From Gammaproteobacteria bacterium (GTDB taxonomy: Bacteria > Pseudomonadota > Gammaproteobacteria > JADZEE01), in assembly GCA_020850735.1 (NCBI GenBank), contig JADZEE010000044.1:1-64000 (forward strand): a stretch of 64,000 nt of DNA. The letters are read 5' to 3'. A program made the translations under genes and the position numbers. Of this stretch, positions 49,556 to 56,017 are shown one piece after another; within the stretch, counting starts at the first letter, position 1; the number at the start of each line of letters is the position of its first letter. Below the pieces are notes generated by a model that worked only from the letters and a program-made list of their open reading frames with translations, had not been told where the DNA came from and ran no database searches.

Positions 49556-50779
49556 TCAGATGCCGCGCATCATGCGCAGCGTGTTGAGCATGTTCAGCAG
49601 CAGCATGTCGCGTGTGCCGTCACACGCTTCACCGATCCAGGCGTCGTTCAGGAAGCGCCCGGTCGCATACTCGGCGGCGACGCCGTAACCGCCGAGGATC
49701 TTCACGGCGCGCTCGGCGTTGCGGATGGCGGCATCGACCGCGAAGGTCTTCGCGGCGGGTGACTGCATCAGCGCGACACCCATGTCGCCGGAATCGGCCG
49801 CGGCCGCGAGCTTCCAGACCATCAGCCGGGCCGCCTCGACGTCGACCATCATTTCCGCGAGCTTCAGGCCCACCGCCTGGTGGTTGATGATCGCTTGCCC
49901 CCAGGACACGCGCTGTGTGGCGTACTCGAGCGCGTACTCGAACGCGGCGCGGGCCATGCCCACGTAGCAGGCAGCCAGACCCGCGGCCAGGTAGGGGATC
50001 ACCTCCATGAAGAACAACCCGAAATTCGCGCCTTCCTCGCCGATACGATTCGCCACTGGTACCTTTACATCGTCCAGGTAGACCTCCGCGTGCATGGCCG
50101 TCTTCCAGCCGATCAACTCCGTCTTCTTGCCCACCGTCAGACCGGGCGAGTCCGCCGGGACGAAGAACATCGAGGTGCTCTCGTAGCCCGGCTTGCTCAG
50201 ATCGGTCCGCGCCATGATGAAGAACGACCTGGCGGCACCTGCATTGGTCGAGAAGCCGGCCTTGCTGCCGTTGAGCACGTAGTGATCCCCATCGCGCCGT
50301 GCGGTCGTTTTCAGACCGATCTTCGGGTCCGGGATCGGGCACAGGGAATCGGCGCCGGCCACGTTGGCTTCGCTGCTGGCGCTGGCGAGCACATAGTCGT
50401 CGGCAGCCGCAATCTGTGTGAGCCAGTGTTCGCGCTGCGCGTCGTTGCCGCCCTTCATGATGATGACGGGCGCGGTCATGCTGACGTTGAAGTAGGACGC
50501 GGCGATGCCCATGTCCACCGCGCCCATCTCCTCCATGATGACGGCGTTGTCCAGGCAGCCGCCGCCAAGTCCGCCGTACTGCTCGGGGATGAGCAGCTTG
50601 TGAAAGCCGAGTTGGCAACCCTTGGCATATACCGGTCGGCACAACTCCCACGGCGTCTGCCCCTGGCTGCGGTCCATGCGCGCGATCGCCTCGGCGGCCT
50701 GCCGGATCTCCTTGCCCGCAAAGTCCCGCGCCGTCTTCTGGTACAGCGCCTGTTCGTCACTGAGAGTGAAATCCACCAT
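49556..50779 (-). CDS. Acyl-CoA dehydrogenase, atypical catalytic residue, copy 2
   Basis: A 407-residue FAD acyl-CoA dehydrogenase with DFTLSDEQALYQKTARDFAG at the N-terminus (quoted in part), ASSEANVAGADS at the flavin site and KILGGYGVAAEYATGRF near the C-terminus. At the catalytic base position it reads CDGTRD, so Asp387 replaces the usual glutamate of YEGT. It is related to the enzyme at 20164-21348, which has the same exchange. ATG 50779 is the natural start. It is the second gene of the operon controlled by leader elements C and D. Confidence 0.88.
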   Translation of the reverse strand: MVDFTLSDEQALYQKTARDFAGKEIRQAAEAIARMDRSQGQTPWELCRPVYAKGCQLGFHKLLIPEQYGGLGGGCLDNAVIMEEMGAVDMGIAASYFNVSMTAPVIIMKGGNDAQREHWLTQIAAADDYVLASASSEANVAGADSLCPIPDPKIGLKTTARRDGDHYVLNGSKAGFSTNAGAARSFFIMARTDLSKPGYESTSMFFVPADSPGLTVGKKTELIGWKTAMHAEVYLDDVKVPVANRIGEEGANFGLFFMEVIPYLAAGLAACYVGMARAAFEYALEYATQRVSWGQAIINHQAVGLKLAEMMVDVEAARLMVWKLAAAADSGDMGVALMQSPAAKTFAVDAAIRNAERAVKILGGYGVAAEYATGRFLNDAWIGEACDGTRDMLLLNMLNTLRMMRGI

Positions 50780-50857
50780 GTCTGCGGGGTTCCAGTCGTG
50801 TTCGTCCGGCTGTCAGTCCCCGCGCCGGACCCGGCTGCGGGGGCTCGCGGCGCCTGC

Positions 50858-51094
50858 TCAGCTCTTCAGCGCCCGGAGCTTTGCCAGCACCATGGGCTGA
50901 ATGGGCTTGGGCACGGTCTCGACGACGTGCCGCTCGAGCAGTTCCTCGGTCAGGGTGGTCACGTCGTTCGCCGCAACCCAGCCGTTGAAGGAGGCGAGCG
51001 CCCGATCCTTCATGAAGGCCGGCGTATCCGCCAGCATCCGGTCAAACATCGCCCGGCTGTTGCCTTCCCAGCCGAGCTCGTCGATCGCCCGCAT
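50858..51094 (-). CDS. Small PCP_red-like protein
   Basis: A 78-residue cytoplasmic protein starting with ATG 51094, which has GGGGGAG six bases upstream. The sequence (MFDRMLADTPAFMKDRALAS, then VTTLTEELLERHV) follows the pattern of the PCP_red domain, a small helical module at the C-terminus of protochlorophyllide reductase subunits and in stand-alone proteins of non-photosynthetic bacteria. Its role in the latter is not established to my knowledge. It is the first gene after leader elements C and D and is followed after 78 bases by the acyl-CoA dehydrogenase. Confidence 0.6.
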   Translation of the reverse strand: MRAIDELGWEGNSRAMFDRMLADTPAFMKDRALASFNGWVAANDVTTLTEELLERHVVETVPKPIQPMVLAKLRALKS

Positions 51095-51136
51095 ACACAA
51101 CTCCCCCGGCGAACCCGCCCTAACGCGGGCCTGCCG

Positions 51137-51176
51137 AAAAAAAAAAGCCTCCTTCGCCCTGCGAGGCGAAAGAGGC
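51137..51176 (-). terminator. Leader terminator C
   Basis: Minus strand: a 12-bp stem with one G-U pair (51165-51176 with 51147-51158) and a six-base loop, followed by ten T residues (51137-51146). It lies 42 bases upstream of the PCP_red-like gene and reads toward it. Confidence 0.9.
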
Positions 51177-51188
51177 TTCGTTACCTCC
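51171..51188 (-). promoter_or_regulatory. Leader element C: ANTAR-like hexaloop hairpin (gene-proximal)
   Basis: GGAGGUAACGAAGCCUCU on the minus strand: a 6-bp stem (one terminal G-U) with loop AACGAA. It shares its 3' arm with terminator C. There is no separate promoter; it is the second of two tandem elements read from the promoter of element D. Confidence 0.75.
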
Positions 51189-51226
51189 GGTTCGGGTCGC
51201 GTGCTCGCGCCCGACGTACAAATGCA

Positions 51227-51264
51227 AACGGCGCTCCCCACCCGCGGGCAGGGAAGGCGCCGTT
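51227..51264 (-). terminator. Terminator-like hairpin D (weak)
   Basis: Minus strand: an 8-bp perfect stem AACGGCGC / GCGCCGTT plus four inner pairs, followed only by TTTGCATTTG instead of a T run. It occupies the same place relative to hairpin D as the good terminators do in A-C, but may pause or terminate weakly. Confidence 0.5.
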
Positions 51265-51308
51265 ACCTTCTGCTGACGATGATGGCTCCCGTACGGGCGC
51301 GCTGTCAA
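51253..51308 (-). promoter_or_regulatory. Leader element D: promoter plus ANTAR-like hexaloop hairpin (distal)
   Basis: Minus strand: TTGACA (51303-51308), 18 bases, CATCAT (51279-51284), then GAAGGUAACGGCGCCUUC (51253-51270), a 6-bp stem with loop AACGGC (A at 1, G at 4). Compared with A-C the stem has an A-U in place of a G-C pair at the second position, a compensatory change. The promoter lies 50 bases after the ANTAR regulator stop. Confidence 0.75.
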
Positions 51309-51357
51309 GCACCAGTCGGTGATCGCGGGCAAGCCTCGCGATCGCGCACCAAGCGCT

Positions 51358-51921
51358 TCAATTCGGTGTGCCGATAATGGTCTCGGCAACGTCGCGCATG
51401 GGAATGTTGCTCTCCATGCTCAGCTTCTGCATGAACCGGAACGCCTGCGCCTCGCTGAGCCCTTCGCGATCCATGATGAGACCCTTGGCCCGATCCACCA
51501 GTCGCCGCGTCTCGAGCTGCTGCTTCAGCACCGCTACGCGCCCGCCCAGATGAGACTCGCGCAGAAAGTGGGTGACGGCAAGTTCGATTGCCGGTGCGAT
51601 GTCCTTCTCCCTGAACGGCTTGGTCAGGTAGGCCATCACGCCGGCATCGCGTGCCGGCAGGATCAGATCCGGGCTCGAGAAGGCGGTGAGCACGATCACC
51701 GGATACTCGGCGCTGATCTCACGCGCGACGGCGATGCCGTCCAGAGCCGGCATCTTGATGTCGACGATGACGACGTCCGGCCTGTGCCTGGCGACCAGTT
51801 CCAGCGCTTGCACGCCGTCTTTCGCCTCCGCAACGACGTCGTGCCCGATGCCCTGGAGCAACTCGCGCAGGTCGCGGCGAATGATCGGCTCATCGTCGGC
51901 AATCAGTATCCGGAAGCTCAT
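51358..51921 (-). CDS. ANTAR-domain response regulator (RNA-binding antiterminator)
   Basis: A 187-residue response regulator. The receiver domain (residues 1-120) has the acidic pair in IADDEP, the phosphoacceptor aspartate in VIVDIKMP, the switch threonine in VLTAF and the lysine in YLTKPF. The C-terminal ANTAR domain (about 125-185) shows QLETRRLVDRAKGLIMDREG and AFRFMQKLSMESNIPMRDVAE. ANTAR domains of AmiR, NasR and EutV bind hairpins with six-base loops in leader RNA and stop terminator formation. Four such hairpins occur in this window, two directly downstream of this gene. Its start (ATG 51921, with GGAGG nine bases upstream) overlaps the kinase gene by 32 bases. Confidence 0.92.
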   Translation of the reverse strand: MSFRILIADDEPIIRRDLRELLQGIGHDVVAEAKDGVQALELVARHRPDVVIVDIKMPALDGIAVAREISAEYPVIVLTAFSSPDLILPARDAGVMAYLTKPFREKDIAPAIELAVTHFLRESHLGGRVAVLKQQLETRRLVDRAKGLIMDREGLSEAQAFRFMQKLSMESNIPMRDVAETIIGTPN

Positions 51922-53086
51922 ACCCGCCATCCTCCCCGTCCTGCAGCGCCGGGAACACCACGCGCGCTACCGTGCCGTGCGAGCCGCTCAGCACGAATTC
52001 GCCCTTGAGCTCGTCCTCGACCAGCGTCGCGACGATCGTCAATCCGAGATTCGCATCGCGGCCGATGTCGAAACCATCCGGCAGGCCCGCCCCGTCGTCG
52101 ATGACGGCGACTTCAATGCGCTCGTCCGCTTGCTGCACACCCACGTGTACGCGCCCCCCCTCCGAGCCGCTGCGGCTGTGCTGGATCGCGTTCTGCACCA
52201 GTTCGTTGACGACCAGCGCGAGCGACGTCGCCTCCCGCGACGTCAGCATGACCGTCGGCCCGACGATTTCCACTGTCACCTGCGGCGGCGACGGCATCTC
52301 CGCAGTCTGCAGGCTGACGATACGCGAGACGAGCTGGCCGAAGTCCACCATGCCGATCTCGCCCTGCGCGAGGGTATCGTGCACCAGCGCGATGCTGAGG
52401 ATGCGGTTGATGCTGTCCTCGAGCGCCTGCTCCGCGGACAGGCGGTCCAGCCGCCGGATCTGCATCCGCAGCAAGCCGGCCACGGTCTGCAGATTGTTCT
52501 TTACGCGATGATGGATCTCCTTGTAGAAGGTGCTGATCCCCTCCAGCGAGCGGTTCTCGGCGAAAATCGCCATCTGTCCCGCGAGACTGCGAAGAAATTG
52601 CATATTGCGCGCCTGGTCACGGCGCTGGAAAAACCACTCCGAACCGTCGCGCGAGTACAGGTTCAGCGCGCCCCGCCGCTCGCCTTTGTGCTCCACGGGC
52701 AGGGACACGAAGCTCAGGTCGAAGTTCTCCGGAAGCGAGACGGCGCACGGGGTCTGCTCGCGCGCAGGGCACACGAGCGGCCTGCCGTGCTCCAGCTGCC
52801 AGCGTGCCAGTTTCTCGTCGGCCTCCAACTCCGCCCACCCCGGCTCCAGCTCCGGCACGACATCCATGGCCTCCTTGACCAGGATCCGGTGCGTCCGATC
52901 CACGATCCACACGCTGACCGCAGCGACATCGAGCAGTGTGCGGAGCTGACGGGCGACCTCCGGATAGCCGGAGCGCACGCCGGTGGACATGGCCAACTCC
53001 TCACCGATCCGGTTCAGCAGCGCGATGTGATCGACCCGGCCACTGGATCGCTGCTCCTCAGTCCTCCGTGATCTTGCGCGCTTCAT
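51890..53086 (-). CDS. GAF-domain sensor histidine kinase (HisKA_2/HWE type)
   Basis: A 398-residue soluble kinase without membrane segments. A GAF sensor domain covers about residues 20-175, ending near GALNLYSRDG. The HisKA_2 dimerisation segment has its phosphoacceptor histidine in KEIHHRVKNNLQTVAGLL, and the HATPase follows with ELVQNAIQHS, DDGAGLP and NLGLTIV. Such kinases typically pair with ANTAR regulators, and the next gene overlaps this one. A cytoplasmic ligand or redox state is presumably sensed by the GAF domain; what it binds is unknown. ATG 53086 is the start. Confidence 0.92.
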   Translation of the reverse strand: MKRARSRRTEEQRSSGRVDHIALLNRIGEELAMSTGVRSGYPEVARQLRTLLDVAAVSVWIVDRTHRILVKEAMDVVPELEPGWAELEADEKLARWQLEHGRPLVCPAREQTPCAVSLPENFDLSFVSLPVEHKGERRGALNLYSRDGSEWFFQRRDQARNMQFLRSLAGQMAIFAENRSLEGISTFYKEIHHRVKNNLQTVAGLLRMQIRRLDRLSAEQALEDSINRILSIALVHDTLAQGEIGMVDFGQLVSRIVSLQTAEMPSPPQVTVEIVGPTVMLTSREATSLALVVNELVQNAIQHSRSGSEGGRVHVGVQQADERIEVAVIDDGAGLPDGFDIGRDANLGLTIVATLVEDELKGEFVLSGSHGTVARVVFPALQDGEDGGYELPDTDCRR

Positions 53087-53163
53087 CGGCCCTCACTCGG
53101 GTACGGAACCTCAAGCCGGTGGCAGGTAATGCCCCAGGTGCGTATGCGCTGATTGCGTATGCG

Positions 53164-53604
53164 CTAATAATGGATGCGAACGTCGATGGTCAATCGTTCG
53201 GCGGCGAGTTCGAACGCCGCATCCTTGAATCGCGGCGGTCCCATGACGCCCTTGGCATCCCGGGAAATCCCGACGCCTTCGACCGGTATGGATCCATACA
53301 CCGTCTTCATCTTGCCGTTGCCGTCCTCGTCATGATAGGCGGCCACCGCATACTCGCCGTATGGCAGGCCCTCGAACACGACCGTCGCCAGGCCGCCCGC
53401 CTGTTTCGCGGTCAGCGTCTGCAACGCCTTCTCTTCCTTTCCCGGGAAGCCTTCCGCCTGATTGTACAGACTCACGAATACCTGGCCGTCGTCGTTGCGG
53501 ACGGCGGTCACCCGGACTTCGATGGCGCCGCTCTGGGCAGCACCCGTCGGCGCGACCATCGTCAGCAGTATCAACCCGAGCAGCAACGTTCTCATCGTTT
53601 CCAT
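53164..53604 (-). CDS. Exported DUF2141-family protein
   Basis: A 146-residue secreted protein with a signal peptide (TLLLGLILLTMVAPTGAAQ) and a beta-sandwich domain of the DUF2141 kind: VRNDDGQVFVSLYN, LPYGEYAVAAYHDEDGNGKM, and GPPRFKDAAFEL are the family hallmarks. Function is unknown; it may act in the periplasm or outer membrane. It ends 77 bases upstream of the kinase start on the same strand, so it may be transcribed with the sensor pair. Confidence 0.85.
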   Translation of the reverse strand: METMRTLLLGLILLTMVAPTGAAQSGAIEVRVTAVRNDDGQVFVSLYNQAEGFPGKEEKALQTLTAKQAGGLATVVFEGLPYGEYAVAAYHDEDGNGKMKTVYGSIPVEGVGISRDAKGVMGPPRFKDAAFELAAERLTIDVRIHY

Positions 53605-53930
53605 CTCCGCGTCTCGTGATACCAGTGGCTAATTCAGCGTTGACCCTCACGCCGCGTAATGCCGGCGCGACGACCACCTTGAATCGATCGAGCACCCACC
53701 GTCGTGAAATGGCTCCGACGATGGTCCGCTGCGTCGCCGTCGTATTCGGGCACGGCAATCGTCCGTGAATGCGGCAGGGGGATCAATCGGCATGACTCGA
53801 AGGCATGGGGTGGCACACCGAAGTTATAGGCAACAGGGTCGACCCGCGTATAGGCTAGCGCCGGAGCGCCCTGTCGATGATGGATACGGACCGCTCGCCC
53901 TGAAACACGCGACACGAGGATTGCACAGTG
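53605..53930. other. 326-base gap with no recognised gene
   Basis: The divergent gap between the DUF2141 gene and the glutathione S-transferase gene. It must hold both promoters, but I see no strong boxes, repeat, terminator or regulon palindrome in it. Confidence 0.5.
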
Positions 53931-54581
53931 ATGCAGCTCTACAACGCAGACAGCTCGCCCTTCGCGACGCGGGTGCGGATCCAGATCTATCACAAGCGGC
54001 TCGACGTCGGGATCACATCGCCCCCGGGCGGCCTCGGCTCGGATGACTTCCGCGCGCAGGTGCCGCTCGGGCGCATACCCGCGCTCGCAGTGAACGGCCA
54101 CGTGATCTCCGAGTCCCTCGCAATCATGGAGTACCTGGAAGATCGCTTCCCGGAACCCGCGATGCGACCCGCGGTGGCCGAGGACCGCGCCCGGATGCGC
54201 ACGCTCGCGCTGGCTCACGACTGCTACGTGCAGCCGGAACTTCGCAGGCTGTTTTTTCTCTTCCGGGAGGGCAAGGGCGACAGCCAGGCGGTCGCGTCTG
54301 CAGCTGCCGATCTGAAAAAAGCGCTCGGTCAGCTCAGCGCGGCCATGGGTGCGGGCGCGTTCGCGGCCGGCGACACGCCCACGATCGCCGACTGCGCGAT
54401 GGCACCGAGCTTCAGCTTCGTCGTGGCTCTGCCGGGATTGCTCGAGATCGATCCGCTGGTTGCCGGGCTCCAGCGGCTGTCCGCCTGGTGGGGGCAGGTC
54501 TGCAAACTGCCGGCTTTCACCCGCGCCCTGGGCGAGATGGAGGCCGCTTTCCGCGCCTACACGAGCGCACCGCAGGGCTGA
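53931..54581 (+). CDS. Glutathione S-transferase
   Basis: A 216-residue cytosolic GST. The thioredoxin-like N-domain has NADSSPFATRVRI, with Ser near residue 9 as the likely glutathione-activating residue. The cis-proline segment is GRIPALAV, and ISESLAIMEYLEDRFPE binds the gamma-glutamyl part. The helical C-domain has AAGDTPTIADCAMAPS. Zeta, nu or ring-cleavage-linked GSTs share these features, so detoxification or isomerisation and ether cleavage in aromatic catabolism are possible. ATG 53931 is preferred to the GTG directly before it. Confidence 0.9.
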   Translation: MQLYNADSSPFATRVRIQIYHKRLDVGITSPPGGLGSDDFRAQVPLGRIPALAVNGHVISESLAIMEYLEDRFPEPAMRPAVAEDRARMRTLALAHDCYVQPELRRLFFLFREGKGDSQAVASAAADLKKALGQLSAAMGAGAFAAGDTPTIADCAMAPSFSFVVALPGLLEIDPLVAGLQRLSAWWGQVCKLPAFTRALGEMEAAFRAYTSAPQG

Positions 54582-54680
54582 AGCGCAACGAGCTTACCCG
54601 GCTGAGCCGGGACGACGATGGCTTGCCACGCGAGCGGCGCTCGATCGCCACGGCGATGCCGGCACCCGGGCTGCGTCTGC

Positions 54681-55244
54681 CTAGCGTGCGCCCATGCGGG
54701 CGAAGTGGGCGAGGATTGCCTCCAGCTGCGCAGCATCGACCATCCCGCCCCACATCTTCATCATGTCATCGACGCGGCTGCCGGTTTGAAAGGCTCGCAC
54801 CTGCCGGCGCTGATATTCCAGGCTCTGGCCCGCGAGGCTCGGCCAGATGTCATTGGGACTGATCCCGTCGGCACCGTGACAGCGCACGCAGAACACCAGC
54901 GGCTGCGTGGTCGGATCGAGCGACTGCCCCGCGCCCGTCGCGGGCGGCAACGGCAGGCCGCTGTAGAAGGCGGCCAGTTCGTCGATCTGGGTGTCCGACA
55001 GCGAACTGGCAGTCGGACCCATCAGCGGATCGACACGCTCACCGATGCGGAACGCCCGCAGTTGCTTGCGCAGGTAGCCGGCCTTCTGGCCGGCGAGGTG
55101 CGGCCAGGCCGGGTCGCGGCTGATCCCGTTGTCGCCGTGACAGATCGCGCAGCTCGCGCGCAGCCCCGCGGCAGCGTCCGCGGCCTGGACCGCGACGGCG
55201 TACGCCATCAGCAACAGCAGGCTCGCCACGCGCATCGCCATCAT
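54681..55244 (-). CDS. Dihaem cytochrome c (c4-like)
   Basis: A 187-residue exported protein with a signal peptide (MRVASLLLLMAYAVAVQAA) and two tandem c-type domains, each with a CxxCH motif: CAICHGDNGISRDPAWPHLAGQ (in part) and CVRCHGADGISPNDIWPSLAGQ (in part). It resembles cytochrome c4 and, half by half, the monohaem protein at 47857. It is the third gene of the minus-strand unit TonB receptor 3 - exported protein - cytochrome, so it may accept electrons from a periplasmic dehydrogenase of this island. Confidence 0.9.
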   Translation of the reverse strand: MMAMRVASLLLLMAYAVAVQAADAAAGLRASCAICHGDNGISRDPAWPHLAGQKAGYLRKQLRAFRIGERVDPLMGPTASSLSDTQIDELAAFYSGLPLPPATGAGQSLDPTTQPLVFCVRCHGADGISPNDIWPSLAGQSLEYQRRQVRAFQTGSRVDDMMKMWGGMVDAAQLEAILAHFARMGAR

Positions 55245-55293
55245 CGCGGCGCCTGCCGGACCCGTCGCGGACGGATCGGGTCACGCGTGCGCA

Positions 55294-55998
55294 TCAGTGA
55301 GCCGGCACGACCAGGGCCGGATCGGCCGGCAGCATGAATTCACGCGGAGCGCGTGCCGGCTGCGTGCACGGCCGCACCATCGACGCCATGTACGGGTAGT
55401 TGCCATCCCAGTCCGGCGTTGCCCAGTGCACGGGACTTGCTCCGAAGAAGCGCAGGCGCAGCAGCCCCTTGTGCAGACCGTACTCGATCACCTCGTGGCT
55501 GGTGAGCGGCACCCAGGTGGGCCCGATTCGGATCGCGTTCGCCAGCGGCCCACCGATCACGCTGCCCTCGGGCATCGGGTCGGCACGAACGTCGTGCGCG
55601 CTGGCCGCCGGGCCCGGCAGCACCGAGTAAGCAATGCCGAATACGGGCGAGGCGGGCGTCGCGAGGCAGGGCAGCACACCCTGATGGGGCGGGATGACGA
55701 TGGTGCGGCCGTCCGGCAGGGCGATGCGCTGGCGCGGCGAGGCGCCGATGCTTGCGTCGGCGACGCCGACAATGTAGCCGATCCGTTGCTTCCAGGGATC
55801 ACTGTCGCCGGGCACCTGCTCTTCCCGCATGATCGGCGACCCGAGCTCGAACGCCCGCATCATCACGGGCATGCCCAGGTACCAGGCCGGCACGACGTGG
55901 TCCGGCGGCGGCACCTGTGGCGCCTGCGCGCGCGCCGCCGCGCACGCGAGCAGTACCGTGACCCACGTGGTCCACCCGCAGGCAGCACTGAACCTCAC
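55294..55998 (-). CDS. Exported protein of a three-member local family, copy 2
   Basis: A 234-residue secreted protein with an N-terminal signal (TTWVTVLLACAAARAQA). It shares with copies 1 and 3 the middle proline-histidine motif (IPPHQGVLP), a PGPAASAHDVRADPMPEGS segment (in part), the NAIRIGPTWVPLTSHEVIEY stretch (in part) and the YGLHKGLLRLRF motif. Copies 2 and 3 also share an N-terminal pattern VPAWYLGMPV / VPGWYVGLPV. Function unknown. GTG 55998 is the best start because it avoids the TonB receptor gene, which ends 19 bases upstream. Confidence 0.72.
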   Translation of the reverse strand: MRFSAACGWTTWVTVLLACAAARAQAPQVPPPDHVVPAWYLGMPVMMRAFELGSPIMREEQVPGDSDPWKQRIGYIVGVADASIGASPRQRIALPDGRTIVIPPHQGVLPCLATPASPVFGIAYSVLPGPAASAHDVRADPMPEGSVIGGPLANAIRIGPTWVPLTSHEVIEYGLHKGLLRLRFFGASPVHWATPDWDGNYPYMASMVRPCTQPARAPREFMLPADPALVVPAH

Positions 55999-56017
55999 GC
56001 GGCCACCGCAGCGCCGA

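Noticed and set aside
54597-54611. A perfect CCCGGCT/AGCCGGG inverted repeat between the converging GST and cytochrome genes
   Set aside because: It has no T run on either strand, so a terminator call is not supported, and short G+C palindromes are expected in this composition.
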